This document shows, one piece after another, positions 9,455 to 17,877 of a DNA stretch of 64,000 bases. The stretch's first letter is position 1; each line of letters begins with the position of its first letter. The stretch is from Natrinema hispanicum (GTDB taxonomy: Archaea; Halobacteriota; Halobacteria; Halobacteriales; Natrialbaceae): positions 124,001-188,000 of the forward strand of contig NZ_SHMP01000004.1 of assembly GCF_004217335.1 (NCBI RefSeq). The letters are read 5' to 3'. Under the pieces are notes generated by a model. It saw only the letters and a program-made list of their open reading frames with translations, did no database searches and had not been told where the DNA came from. Made by a program: the position numbers and the translations under genes.

Positions 9455-9460
9455 TTTAAA
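9455..9460 (+). promoter_or_regulatory. TATA box before the DUF2892 gene
   Basis: TTTAAA lies 25-30 nt upstream of the ATG at 9485. This spacing fits a leaderless transcript and decides in favour of ATG over the GTG six bases earlier. Confidence 0.65.
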
Positions 9461-9484
9461 TTCAGGCTGTTCATAGCAGTGACT

Positions 9485-9703
9485 ATGGAAAACAATGTCG
9501 GCTCGGTGGACCGTCTCGTACGGCTCGTCGGTGGTGCGGTTCTCATTGCCATCGGCATTGCGTCGATTGTGCATATCCTCCATGCCGGAACGATCGTAGG
9601 CGTGATCGCGACGCTGGTCGGACTCGTCTTCTTTGGGACCGGGGTGACCAGATTCTGTCTGCTCTACCAGCTGCTGGGCGTCGATACGTGTAAGGCACCG
9701 TAA
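9485..9703 (+). CDS. Small two-helix membrane protein, DUF2892 (YgaP-like)
   Basis: The 72-residue protein opens MENNVGSVDRLVRLVGGAV and has two transmembrane helices followed by a short tail containing FCLLYQLLGVDTCK. DUF2892 domains are often found alone or fused to rhodaneses and next to sulfur-carrier genes. The two cysteines (FCLLY and DTCK) match the usual placement. Its function is unknown. Its location between a disulfide-reductase-like flavoprotein and the sulfur island is suggestive but not proof of a thiol role. Confidence 0.8.
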   Translation: MENNVGSVDRLVRLVGGAVLIAIGIASIVHILHAGTIVGVIATLVGLVFFGTGVTRFCLLYQLLGVDTCKAP

Positions 9704-9890
9704 CCGGCGTCGGCCCGGGGCCGATCGGGTCGATGCAAGCCGTCAGCTGTCGTCCCCAGTATTTCACAAATAGCCCAAGATTATTGTCCGCTGATTGCGT
9801 AGGTGTTCGCAATGGAATCGAACGGATCACCGTCGAGCAGTGCAGTGTCCCGTTGTCCGACGGGCTTGCAGTTACGACGGAGGACGACCC

Positions 9891-11024
9891 ATGTCTGAGA
9901 ACGTAATGATGACCCCGACCGAACTCCGGACCGACGTCCCTGCCCTGCAGGACGGCATCTACCTCAACTACGGCGCACACGGCCCAAGCCCGAAATACGT
10001 CGTCAACGCTGCCGACGAGTTCGTCCGGACACACGAATACGACGCACCGATCGCGGACGATCCGTACGAGACCGCCTTCGAGGCGTTCGACCGCACGCGA
10101 GAGACGGTCGCGTCGTTTACCGGTGCCGAGCCCGACGAGATCGCGCTCACGGAGAGCACGACCGGCGGGATCAACGCGTTCGCCAACGCGATCAACTGGC
10201 AGCCCGGCGACGTCGTCGTCCGCACCGACCTCGAGCATCCCGCGGGCATCCTCCCGTGGCAGCGCCTCGAGCGGGAGGGCGTCGAGGTTCGCGTCGTCGA
10301 AACCGAGGCCGGGCGGATCGACCTCGAGCAGTTCGCCGAGGCCGTCGCGGACGCCAGACTCGCCTGTTTCAGCGCGCTTACGTGGACCCACGGGACGCAA
10401 CTCCCTGTCACAGAGCTGGTCGACATCGCCCACGACGCCGGCGCGCTCGCGCTCGTCGACGCGGTCCAGGTCCCCGGACAGCTGCCGATGGACGTCGGCG
10501 AATGGGGGGCCGACGCCGTCGCCGCTGCCGGCCACAAATGGCTGCTCGGACTCTGGGGTGGGGGCTTTCTCTACGTCGACCGCGCCGTCGCCACGGACCT
10601 CGAGCCCCGTGCTGTCGGCTATCGAAGCGTCGAAGATGCAAACGCCGATCCCTACGAGTACGCGGCCGGTGCGCGACGGCTCGAGGTCGGGTCGGCGAAC
10701 CCGGCACCTCACGTCGCGCTCAAAGAGGCGATCGGCGTGATCTCCGAGGTCGGGATCGACACCATTGAAGCCCGGGTGCGTCGCCTCGCGAGTCGGCTCG
10801 CCGACGGCGTTCCCGACGATCGGCTCTATAGCCCGTCGACGCCGGAGTCAGGGCTGGTGACGATCGACGTTGCGGATCCGACAGCGACAGTCGAACGGCT
10901 GGCTGCGGAGGGCATCATCGTTCGGGAACTGCCGTCTCCGGACGCGATCCGGGCGTCCGTTCACGCGGTTAACACGACAACAGAAGTCGATCGGCTGCTC
11001 GAGGCGTTGGACGAAGACTGGTGA
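9891..11024 (+). CDS. Class V aminotransferase (cysteine-desulfurase fold)
   Basis: The 377-residue protein starts at the ATG following a GGAGGA ribosome-binding site (9879-9884). Family features are YLNYGAHGPSP at the N-terminus, TESTTGGINAF, DLEHPAG, DAVQVPGQLPMDV and the PLP-lysine motif AAGHKWLLG. The fold covers cysteine desulfurases, isopenicillin N epimerase-like proteins and serine-pyruvate aminotransferases. I do not see the flexible active-site cysteine loop of IscS/SufS clearly, so desulfurase activity is uncertain. Confidence 0.82.
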   Translation: MSENVMMTPTELRTDVPALQDGIYLNYGAHGPSPKYVVNAADEFVRTHEYDAPIADDPYETAFEAFDRTRETVASFTGAEPDEIALTESTTGGINAFANAINWQPGDVVVRTDLEHPAGILPWQRLEREGVEVRVVETEAGRIDLEQFAEAVADARLACFSALTWTHGTQLPVTELVDIAHDAGALALVDAVQVPGQLPMDVGEWGADAVAAAGHKWLLGLWGGGFLYVDRAVATDLEPRAVGYRSVEDANADPYEYAAGARRLEVGSANPAPHVALKEAIGVISEVGIDTIEARVRRLASRLADGVPDDRLYSPSTPESGLVTIDVADPTATVERLAAEGIIVRELPSPDAIRASVHAVNTTTEVDRLLEALDEDW

Positions 11025-11270
11025 TCACTCGAGGGCGACGTCACCGTCGTCGGTGACGACGACTTCGTGACCGCAGTAGTGAAAGCGCACTTCGAACGTC
11101 CGGTCGGCGTCGTCCGAGCCGTGGTCGATCAGTTCGTTCAACGCGTCGGGATCGACGACATCGGCCAACGGTGGTGTCATCGAGGTTGGGTCGACACCGT
11201 CCGCTTCGGCGATCCGTTCGATGATGCGCGGTACGACCGGCGACGAACGTTGAGTCGTGTGGAGGGTCAT
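11025..11270 (-). CDS. HalOD1-type haloarchaeal output domain protein
   Basis: An 81-residue single-domain protein ending FEVRFHYCGHEVVVTDDGDVALE, with the 'SPVVPRIIERIAEADGVDPTSMTPPL' helix typical of the HalOD1 output domain (quoted in part only). HalOD1 occurs alone or as the output module of haloarchaeal signal-transduction proteins, and its molecular activity is not established. It ends at the stop codon of the convergent aminotransferase with almost no spacing. Confidence 0.75.
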   Translation of the reverse strand: MTLHTTQRSSPVVPRIIERIAEADGVDPTSMTPPLADVVDPDALNELIDHGSDDADRTFEVRFHYCGHEVVVTDDGDVALE

Positions 11271-11310
11271 TGAGAGCGAGTAAACACAGTGGTCGGGAGT
11301 CGTTTTGGGG

Positions 11311-11892
11311 CTAGACCAACAGCTGGATGTCCGATTCGGCCATGTGCTGGAGGGCGGTCGCTGCGCCGACGCCGGTGGTGACGCCGTCGTAGAAGTCGTC
11401 CTCGTCGTACTCCATCAGCTCGATGGTCATCTGACAAGCCTGCAGGTCGACGCCTTGATCGAGGGACAGTTCGATCAGTTCCTCGATGGTTGCAGTGCCG
11501 TTCTCGTCGATCCGCTTTTCCATCATCCGCGTTGCCATCCGATCCATGCCGGGGAGGGCAGCGAGGGCGTTTGGCATCGGCATGTTGGGGTTGCCGACCG
11601 CACTGAGCTTGAGGTCCGAGGACTTCTCCTTGTGGAGGATGTCGAGTCCCCAGAACGTGTGGAAGACGACCACGTCCCAGCCGAATGCGGCCGCAGTGCT
11701 CGCGAGGATCAGCGGCGGGTACGCCATGTCGAACGTCCCCTGGGTTGCGACGATCGTCATCTTCTTCTGGCCGTCGCCGACCTCGGTCTCGAGGGACGCG
11801 ACTTGCTCCTCGAGTTCTTCGATCCGCTCCTGAAGGGCTTCCTCGCTCATCGGCTCGCTGTCAGCTCCCGCCGAGGGTGTATCCGTACTCAT
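11311..11892 (-). CDS. DsrE/DsrF/DrsH-like (DsrE2) sulfur carrier protein
   Basis: A 193-residue protein with an N-terminal coiled-coil (EEALQERIEELEEQVASLETE) followed by a DsrE-fold domain: KKMTIVATQGTFDMAYPPLILASTA, ..., GVDLQACQMTIELM with the conserved cysteine in QACQMT. DsrE2 proteins carry sulfane sulfur and are usually encoded with TusA and rhodanese/persulfide dioxygenase genes. It starts one base after the tusA stop, so the two are an operon. It faces the rhodanese-dioxygenase operon divergently. Confidence 0.88.
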   Translation of the reverse strand: MSTDTPSAGADSEPMSEEALQERIEELEEQVASLETEVGDGQKKMTIVATQGTFDMAYPPLILASTAAAFGWDVVVFHTFWGLDILHKEKSSDLKLSAVGNPNMPMPNALAALPGMDRMATRMMEKRIDENGTATIEELIELSLDQGVDLQACQMTIELMEYDEDDFYDGVTTGVGAATALQHMAESDIQLLV

Positions 11893-11893
11893 G

Positions 11894-12139
11894 CTATGCC
11901 GTCTTCTCGACGTAGTGTTTGTAGACGTCGCCGTCCTCGACCTGCTCTAAGAGTTCGACGCCGTCCGTCCCGGCTGCCCAGCCTTTGAGGTCGCTCATAC
12001 TGCCCGAGTCCGTGGCGACTACCTCGAGGACCTCGCCCTCGGCGAGGTCGTCGATGGCGGACTTCGTTTTGACGACCGGCATTGGACACGATTCACCTTT
12101 GACGTCGAGCGTCTCCGTGATATCGAATGCTTCACTCAT
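11894..12139 (-). CDS. tusA: TusA-family sulfur carrier
   Basis: An 81-residue protein with the TusA signature LDVKGESCPMPVVKTKSAI; the cysteine in the CPMP motif carries the persulfide. TusA passes sulfane sulfur between rhodanese, DsrE-type proteins and acceptors such as the tRNA thiolation machinery or oxidation enzymes. It is the first gene of a minus-strand pair with dsrE2 and sits divergent to the persulfide dioxygenase operon, which supports a shared role in sulfane-sulfur trafficking. Confidence 0.92.
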   Translation of the reverse strand: MSEAFDITETLDVKGESCPMPVVKTKSAIDDLAEGEVLEVVATDSGSMSDLKGWAAGTDGVELLEQVEDGDVYKHYVEKTA

Positions 12140-12211
12140 GGTGGGGTACTCCGTGATTTGTATTGGAGTTACTCTGCAATATTGGGTCGAGGGTTAAAAG
12201 ATTGCCGGTTC

Positions 12212-12226
12212 TTGCACCCCTTGCAA
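12212..12226. promoter_or_regulatory. Inverted repeat in the divergent sulfur promoter region
   Basis: TTGCA-CCCCT-TGCAA lies between the divergent tusA and persulfide-dioxygenase genes. It could be an operator for a shared regulator. A TTATATG element near 12349 is the likely TATA box of the plus-strand operon. Confidence 0.35.
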
Positions 12227-12384
12227 ACAACTGCTGGCCTGAAATGACACAAATATCTCCTGTAGTGCCCCTCTAACCGGCGTCTGCCAGCAGCCTCCAG
12301 TCGAAAACCATCCAATATTGTGCGAACGGGGAACTACTATGCAAACTCTTATATGCTATCGACCGATACCTGTGAGTACACGAT

Positions 12385-13578
12385 ATGAACGCCGACGATT
12401 TCCCGACTCCGGATGCCGATGTTGCGGCGGTGACTCCGGAGACATTGAAAAGTCGTATCGACGCAGGCGAGGAGGTGACGCTCCTCGACGTGCGCGCCCA
12501 CTCGGAGTACGAGGAGTGGCACATCGACGGGGACAGCGTCGAGTCGATCAACATCCCCTACTTTGAGTTCCTCGAGAACGAGATCGACGAGGACGTACTC
12601 GCCAAGATCCCCGACGACCGCGAAGTGACGGTCCTCTGTGCAAAGGGTGGCTCGAGCGAGTTCGTCGCGGGCATGCTCAAAGATCGTGGCTACGACGCAA
12701 ACCAGCTCGAGGATGGGATGAACGGCTGGGCACGCATCTACGAGCGCGTCGAAGTGTCCGACTACGACGGCGCAGGTACCCTTTATCAGTACCAGCGTCC
12801 CTCCTCGGGCTGTCTGGGCTATCTCGTCGTCGACGATGACGAGGCCGCGGTCATCGACCCACTGCGAGCCTTTACGGATCGCTATCTCACCGACGCCGAC
12901 GAGCTCGGCGTCGACCTGCAGTACGCGATCGATACGCACATCCACGCCGACCACATCTCGGGTGTGCGCGCACTCGATGCTGTCGGCGTCGAGGGTGTCA
13001 TCCCCGAGGCCTCGGTCGACCGTGGCGTTACCTACGCCGACGAGATGACCCTCGCCGAGGACGGCGACGAGTTCGAGGTCGGCGACGCGACGATCGAGAC
13101 GGTGTACACGCCCGGCCACACCTCCGGGATGACCTCGTACCTCGTCGACGACTCGCTGCTGGCGACTGGCGACGGCCTCTTCATCGAGAGCGTCGCCCGT
13201 CCCGACTTAGAAGAGGGCGACGACGGCGCACCCGAGGCCGCAGCCCAACTCTACGAGAGCCTGCAGGAGCGTGTCCTCTCGCTGCCTGACGACACCCTCA
13301 TCGGTGGCGCACACTTCAGCGACGCCGCCGAACCCGCTGCCGACGGCACCTACACCGCTCCGATCGGCCAGCTCACAGCGGAGATGGACGCGCTCACGAT
13401 GGACAAAGATGAGTTCGTCGAGCTCATCCTCTCGGATATGCCACCGCGACCGGCCAACTACGAGGACATCATTCCCACCAACCTCGGCCAGCAGGAGGCC
13501 GACGACGACGAAGCATTCGAACTCGAGCTCGGCCCGAACAACTGTGCTGCCAGCCAGGAATCGCTTGCGGGTGACTAA
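12385..13578 (+). CDS. Rhodanese-persulfide dioxygenase fusion (MBL fold)
   Basis: A 397-residue protein with an N-terminal rhodanese domain (about residues 15-120, active Cys in VLCAKGGSSEF) and a metallo-beta-lactamase domain of the ETHE1/persulfide dioxygenase type (THIHADHISG, TPGHTSGM, ATGDGLFI). The rhodanese would place sulfane sulfur on a thiol and the iron-dependent dioxygenase would oxidise the persulfide to sulfite. Domain order is rhodanese first, unlike many bacterial fusions where it comes last. It is the first gene of a four-gene operon with 8-21 bp gaps. Confidence 0.9.
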   Translation: MNADDFPTPDADVAAVTPETLKSRIDAGEEVTLLDVRAHSEYEEWHIDGDSVESINIPYFEFLENEIDEDVLAKIPDDREVTVLCAKGGSSEFVAGMLKDRGYDANQLEDGMNGWARIYERVEVSDYDGAGTLYQYQRPSSGCLGYLVVDDDEAAVIDPLRAFTDRYLTDADELGVDLQYAIDTHIHADHISGVRALDAVGVEGVIPEASVDRGVTYADEMTLAEDGDEFEVGDATIETVYTPGHTSGMTSYLVDDSLLATGDGLFIESVARPDLEEGDDGAPEAAAQLYESLQERVLSLPDDTLIGGAHFSDAAEPAADGTYTAPIGQLTAEMDALTMDKDEFVELILSDMPPRPANYEDIIPTNLGQQEADDDEAFELELGPNNCAASQESLAGD

Positions 13579-13586
13579 TAATTCAT

Positions 13587-14144
13587 ATGGTAGCTGATCC
13601 AGTCCCTCTCCAGTTGGCCGCCGAACTGTTCCCGAACGGGATCAGTCGGTACGCCATCGGCGGACTCCTCGTCGGTCTCGGCACGGTCGTGATTTATCTC
13701 GGGACCGGCATCCCCGCCGGTGCGAGTACGTTCCTCGAGTCGACGCTGTCGTACGTCTCCGGACAGTCCCGCTTCCAGCGGTACGTCTCGTCCCGTGACT
13801 GGCGGCTCGTGTTCACGTTCGGCATCATTATGGGTGCGCTGGTGTTCTCGGCGACCGTCCAGTCCGGGATGATTACGACCTCGCTCTATCAACCCGGGAC
13901 GACCGGCCAACTGTACGAGGTTGGCGGTCTGACGCTCTGGTCGACTGACGTCCAGCCGTGGCGGCTGCTCGTCGGCGGCATCTTCGTCGGTATTGGGACA
14001 CGTATCGGGAAGGGCTGTACGTCCGGACACGGTGTCTGTGGCGTCGGTTCCGCATCGAAAACGTCAATTACAGGTGTAATCACGTTCATGATCGTCGCAA
14101 TCCTGACTGCACAGCTCGTCGCCGCACTGGGGGTGAGTCCGTAA
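13587..14144 (+). CDS. YeeE/YedE (TsuA-like) membrane protein, first half
   Basis: A 185-residue multi-pass protein. Near the C-terminus it has the family segment GIFVGIGTRIGKGCTSGHGVCGVGS, in which the cysteines of KGCTSGHGVCG line the thiosulfate path in characterised YeeE proteins. It starts 8 bp after the dioxygenase and its stop overlaps the start of the next gene by one base. The two half-length proteins probably act together as one transporter for thiosulfate or another sulfane-sulfur compound. Confidence 0.88.
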   Translation: MVADPVPLQLAAELFPNGISRYAIGGLLVGLGTVVIYLGTGIPAGASTFLESTLSYVSGQSRFQRYVSSRDWRLVFTFGIIMGALVFSATVQSGMITTSLYQPGTTGQLYEVGGLTLWSTDVQPWRLLVGGIFVGIGTRIGKGCTSGHGVCGVGSASKTSITGVITFMIVAILTAQLVAALGVSP

Positions 14145-14602
14145 TGGCGGACCGCCATCCCCTCTTCATGCCGCTCGTGCTGGTCGGCGGCCTGATCTTT
14201 GGCTTCGGACTCGGCTTCAGCCACATGGCCCGTCCCGAAGTGGTGCTGAACTTCCTCCAGTTCGATGACTTCGGGCTGGTGTTCGTGATGTTCGGTGCTG
14301 CGATCGTTACCGGGGTGACGTTCTTCCTCGCTCCGCGACTGCTCGGTCGGGCACCGCTGACCGGCGACCAGTTCGAACGCCGGCTGAAATCGTTCGATCG
14401 CAACGTCCTGATCGGCGGGTCGATCTTCGGCGTCGGCTGGGGGCTCTCGGGCATCTGTCCGGGTGCCGCCTACGCCAGCCTCGGCATCGGCAACGTCACC
14501 ATCCTCTGGGCGCTCGCCGGGATGTTCCTCGGCGCGTACCTGCAGGGTCGGTGGCGAAGCCAGACCGCCAGTGCCGATTCCGTGACTGCAGGTGCGGACT
14601 AA
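14144..14602 (+). CDS. YeeE/YedE membrane protein, second half (DUF6691 type)
   Basis: A 152-residue protein with four or so transmembrane helices and the conserved GVGWGLSGICPGAAYASLG segment; the cysteine in SGICPG is the counterpart of the YeeE channel cysteine. Its ATG overlaps the previous stop (TAATG), so translation is coupled. The paired short proteins correspond to the two halves of full-length YeeE-type sulfur transporters. Confidence 0.9.
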   Translation: MADRHPLFMPLVLVGGLIFGFGLGFSHMARPEVVLNFLQFDDFGLVFVMFGAAIVTGVTFFLAPRLLGRAPLTGDQFERRLKSFDRNVLIGGSIFGVGWGLSGICPGAAYASLGIGNVTILWALAGMFLGAYLQGRWRSQTASADSVTAGAD

Positions 14603-14623
14603 GCCGCCCTTTTCGATCCGCTA

Positions 14624-15805
14624 ATGGACCCCACTCTCGTTTTGCTGTTCGTCACTGCCGGGTTCGCGAGTCTGTTTATGGCGTGGGTCATCGGCGCTGG
14701 CTCGAGCGGCGCGACGCCGTTTGCACCCGCCGTCGGTGCCAACACGATTTCGACGATGCGGGCCGCGTTCGTCGTCGGAATCTTCGGCTTCGCCGGCGCT
14801 GTCACACAAGGTGCAAACGTCTCGGAGGCGATCGGTCGCGGACTCATCGGCGGTGTGAGTCTCCCAGCCGCCGGGGTCATCGCCGTCTTACTGATCGGTG
14901 CTGGCCTCATGGCGATCGGTATTCGAACTGGCTATCCGATCGCGACGGCATTTACCGTGACTGGCTCCGTGATCGGCGTCGGGCTCGCACTCGGTGGGAC
15001 GCCGGTCTGGGCGAAATATCAACAGATCGGTGCCGTCTGGGTGCTGACGCCATTCGTCGGCGGCTCCATTGCGTACGGGATCGCGAGCGTGCTCCCGCGA
15101 TCCGACGTGCCTGAACGGTTCAGCATCGCCGTGCTCGCGGGCCTCGTCGGTGGCGTCCTCGCGAACGTCGAATTTTCGTTTCTCGGCCCCGCTGGCTCGA
15201 CCGGCACCGTTTCCAGCACCGTCCAGGAGTTCGTTGGACTCGAGAGCGTCAGTGCCGCGATCGGCGTCTCGCTTGCGGTAGCGCTCGCGGTTGCAGGGCT
15301 CGTCTACTGGGACGTCCGGCGGGACATGACCGGCGGGCTCAGGCGGGTGCTGTTGACACTCGGCTCGCTCGTCGCGTTCTCGGCCGGCGGCAGCCAGGTC
15401 GGGCTCGCAGTCGGGCCGTTGTTGCCCTTGCTCGATGACCTCGAGGGGGTCTCGACGATGGCCATCCTCGTCGGTGGCGGTGCTGGCATCCTCGTCGGCT
15501 CGTGGACTGGTGCGCCGCGCATGATCAAGTCGCTCGCACAGGACTACTCGTCGCTGGGGCCGCGTCGCTCGATCGCGGCGCTCGTCCCGTCGTTTCTCAT
15601 CGCGCAGGTCGCGATCCTGCTTGGCGTCCCAGTCTCGTTCAACGAGATCGTCGTCAGTGCGATCATCGGCAGCGGCGCGGCGGTCGGCGGCAGAGATGCG
15701 ATCAGCCCGCGGAAGATCTCGATGACGATCGGTGCGTGGATCGCCTCGTTTGCGCTTGCGTTCGTGCTCGGCTACGGTGTGGTCCTCGTGGTCCCGATGG
15801 CGTAG
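14624..15805 (+). CDS. PiT-family permease, possibly CysP-like sulfate/thiosulfate transporter
   Basis: A 393-residue protein of the inorganic phosphate transporter (PiT) family, with about ten transmembrane helices and the duplicated GANxIST-type motif: near the N-terminus WVIGAGSSGATPFAPAVGANTIST, and near the C-terminus the degenerate repeat with GSGAAVGGRDAISPRKI. CysP sulfate permeases belong to the same family, and the location at the end of the sulfur operon favours a sulfur anion over phosphate. This substrate assignment is inference. Confidence 0.8.
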   Translation: MDPTLVLLFVTAGFASLFMAWVIGAGSSGATPFAPAVGANTISTMRAAFVVGIFGFAGAVTQGANVSEAIGRGLIGGVSLPAAGVIAVLLIGAGLMAIGIRTGYPIATAFTVTGSVIGVGLALGGTPVWAKYQQIGAVWVLTPFVGGSIAYGIASVLPRSDVPERFSIAVLAGLVGGVLANVEFSFLGPAGSTGTVSSTVQEFVGLESVSAAIGVSLAVALAVAGLVYWDVRRDMTGGLRRVLLTLGSLVAFSAGGSQVGLAVGPLLPLLDDLEGVSTMAILVGGGAGILVGSWTGAPRMIKSLAQDYSSLGPRRSIAALVPSFLIAQVAILLGVPVSFNEIVVSAIIGSGAAVGGRDAISPRKISMTIGAWIASFALAFVLGYGVVLVVPMA

Positions 15806-15870
15806 CCGGGCGCACTGCCTGTTGTCTATTCGTCGAATACAAAACCCGATTCGGGCGTGTCACTGCGAAC

Positions 15871-16260
15871 TTACCGCGACGAGACTCCGGCATTGAGATG
15901 GCCTGCTTCTCCGATTCTGACGAAAAAATTATTCTCTTCGATAGCGATACCGTCGCGTCCATAGGGTACCTCTGCTGTCTCTGATCCGGGGAGTTTCACA
16001 GTTACAAGATACCCCTTCTGAGGGTCGAACACGCCTTCGTAGACCGTTTCCGACCCTGGATCGATTGGAACGCGACTAACGATTTCATGTTCGCGTTCCT
16101 GGCCATCGATATATACTGCAATGTCGAGTCTCACCAGATGCGGAAATGAGTGATCGTTGGAGACAAGCAGTGTCCCGACTGGCTGTTCCTTGCTCGTCAG
16201 ACACCCTGCAAGTGAGACCGAGGCGACACTGATTGTCGAAATAAATGTGCGCCGATCCAT
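15871..16260 (-). CDS. Hypothetical Tat lipoprotein
   Basis: A 129-residue protein beginning MDRRTFISTISVASVSLAGC: a twin-arginine motif and a lipobox cysteine at residue 20 predict export and membrane anchoring. The rest is beta-rich (PVGTLLVSNDHSFPHLVRLDI...), which looks like a small immunoglobulin-like fold seen in many haloarchaeal lipoproteins. No family is recognised. Its base composition is slightly AT-richer than that of the sulfur operon. Confidence 0.65.
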   Translation of the reverse strand: MDRRTFISTISVASVSLAGCLTSKEQPVGTLLVSNDHSFPHLVRLDIAVYIDGQEREHEIVSRVPIDPGSETVYEGVFDPQKGYLVTVKLPGSETAEVPYGRDGIAIEENNFFVRIGEAGHLNAGVSSR

Positions 16261-16505
16261 TTGTTGGTATGTTGTAACTTGTGTTTATAGATATTATCTA
16301 TCTAAAACGAACTAATCCGTGTTTGGCCTGTCCGTATCGCGGCTTTCGCGGTCAACTCCGAGTCACGGATTCGTCCAACTCTAGAAACCACTAACAGTCA
16401 CTCCACACCAGATCGCACGACGGATGCGTTTCGAAGCGCACCGCGAGCGAGAACCGCACACCCTCTGTCGGTACGTCAATCGTTCAGTTGCCAATATAGC
16501 TCCTG

Positions 16506-17357
16506 TTACGCCGATCGAGGCGGCGGCACGAGGTAAACGTTCCCTGCAGCACGCGCGATGACTGACTCGGAGACGCTCCCGAGTAACAGCCGCCGAAGCC
16601 GGCTCCGGCCACGCGAGCCGAGCAGGATCGTCGTCGCGTCGAACTCGTCTTCGGCCGCGATGATCTCGTCGGCTGGATCACCCTGCCGAACGTTGATCTC
16701 CGTCTCGATGTCCCACTCCTCGAGTTGAGCTGCAAGCTCGTCCAGTCGTGCAGCTGGCTCGTCGGCTTCGTCCGCTGTCACGCCGGTATCTTTCGGTGAT
16801 TCGACGTGGACCAGTGTCGCCGACTCGGCCGCATACCGCAGCGATGAGAACGCCTCGAACGCTCGTTCGGCGTTTTTGGAGAAATCAGTCGCATAGAGCA
16901 TACGCCGAAAGAGGTGTTCACGACGGAGTTCGGGCTCGTCAGTCTCGCGCTCGATACGTGTAATGAGTAGTGGCACCACGGTCGTCCGCGCGAGGTTCCG
17001 CGTTGTCGATCCAATGACGCGGTTCTCGAGCGGGCTCTTGCCACGCGAGCCGGCGATCGTCAGATCGGCTCCGACAGCGCCGGCGATCCCGTTGATGCGA
17101 CGATGGGGCGTCCCACGGACGACGTGAGTTTCGACATCGAACCCGGCGTTTTCCATCACCGACTGATACCGATTGAGTGCGCGCTGGCGACGGCCTTCGA
17201 GGTCCATACCTGGCATCCCTGCATGGACGTTCGAGGGGACGACAGTCACGAGATGGATCGTCTCGATGCCGATTCGCTCGAGACACTCGAGGCAGGTTTC
17301 GTTCTCGATCGCCGCTTCACTGGCTGCCGAGAGATCAGTCGTGTAGAGTGCTCGCAT
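16506..17357 (-). CDS. Tandem universal stress protein (two UspA domains)
   Basis: A 283-residue protein with two UspA folds. Each half ends with the ATP-binding loop: AGSRGKSPLENRVIGSTTRN in the first half, and GSRGRSRLRRLLLGSVSESV in the second. Such proteins bind ATP and modulate stress or transport functions. The start MRALYTTDLS is preferred over longer frames because a TATA-like element lies 25-33 nt upstream. The position next to the TauE exporter gene is common for Usp proteins, but coupling is unproven because the two are divergent. Confidence 0.87.
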   Translation of the reverse strand: MRALYTTDLSAASEAAIENETCLECLERIGIETIHLVTVVPSNVHAGMPGMDLEGRRQRALNRYQSVMENAGFDVETHVVRGTPHRRINGIAGAVGADLTIAGSRGKSPLENRVIGSTTRNLARTTVVPLLITRIERETDEPELRREHLFRRMLYATDFSKNAERAFEAFSSLRYAAESATLVHVESPKDTGVTADEADEPAARLDELAAQLEEWDIETEINVRQGDPADEIIAAEDEFDATTILLGSRGRSRLRRLLLGSVSESVIARAAGNVYLVPPPRSA

Positions 17358-17380
17358 GTCTCGAACGGATGCGATCGCTG

Positions 17381-17390
17381 TATAATATTG
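17381..17390 (-). promoter_or_regulatory. TATA element of the Usp gene
   Basis: An AT-only stretch (TATAATATTG on the plus strand) lies 25-33 nt from the start codon at 17357. The rest of the 17358-17725 gap is AT-rich; besides this element I see only a plus-strand TTAATA near 17644 and a 14-codon reading frame at 17685-17729 that overlaps the next gene. Confidence 0.5.
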
Positions 17391-17725
17391 TTTGTATAGT
17401 TCAGAACCAATGAACATCAGTCGGCACGATTCGGTTCGATACCAGCGGGTGATCTCCACTGATTGTCCCCGGGAACTGTATTTCTCTAGCGCGATAAAAT
17501 CCGCGCGCGATCGATTGAGGCGTTTAATCGCGGTCGTTCAGCGATGAGCTTTGAACAGCTATATCGATATAACTTACGCATATATTTCGGTTGGATAGTC
17601 GTGTGATCCGTTGCAGTAATATTGTACAGCATATCCAAAACTGTTAATACCGCCATCCGATTAGGGTCTATTGTAGAGCAAGCCATGACCCGCACACAAC
17701 TGCACACGATGGGTGGTGAGACGCG

Positions 17726-17875
17726 ATGATCGGTGGGGGAAGCCTAACCGCGTCGGTAGACGCTGGTATGCTCATCGGGGCTGTGCTCCTCGAGGCCATC
17801 ATCCTGTATATCGGCTACGGCGCAGCAGAACAGCTATTCGGAGAACCAGTCGTCAATCGCATTAAGAATAACTAA
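17726..17875 (+). CDS. 49-residue single-helix membrane protein upstream of TauE
   Basis: The reading frame encodes MIGGGSLTASVDAG, one hydrophobic helix (MLIGAVLLEAIILYIGYG) and a basic tail ending NRIKNN. It ends two bases before the ATG of the TauE gene, so it is almost certainly cotranscribed and perhaps a small subunit or assembly factor of the exporter. I associate similar ~50-aa proteins with haloarchaeal TauE loci (a DUF7512-like family), from memory only. A 14-codon frame (17685-17729) overlaps its start by four bases and might be a leader peptide. Confidence 0.7.
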   Translation: MIGGGSLTASVDAGMLIGAVLLEAIILYIGYGAAEQLFGEPVVNRIKNN

Positions 17876-17877
17876 CA

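Noticed and set aside
17486..17707. Minus-strand frame in the Usp-TauE gap
   Set aside because: No start context or motif; AT-rich chance frame.
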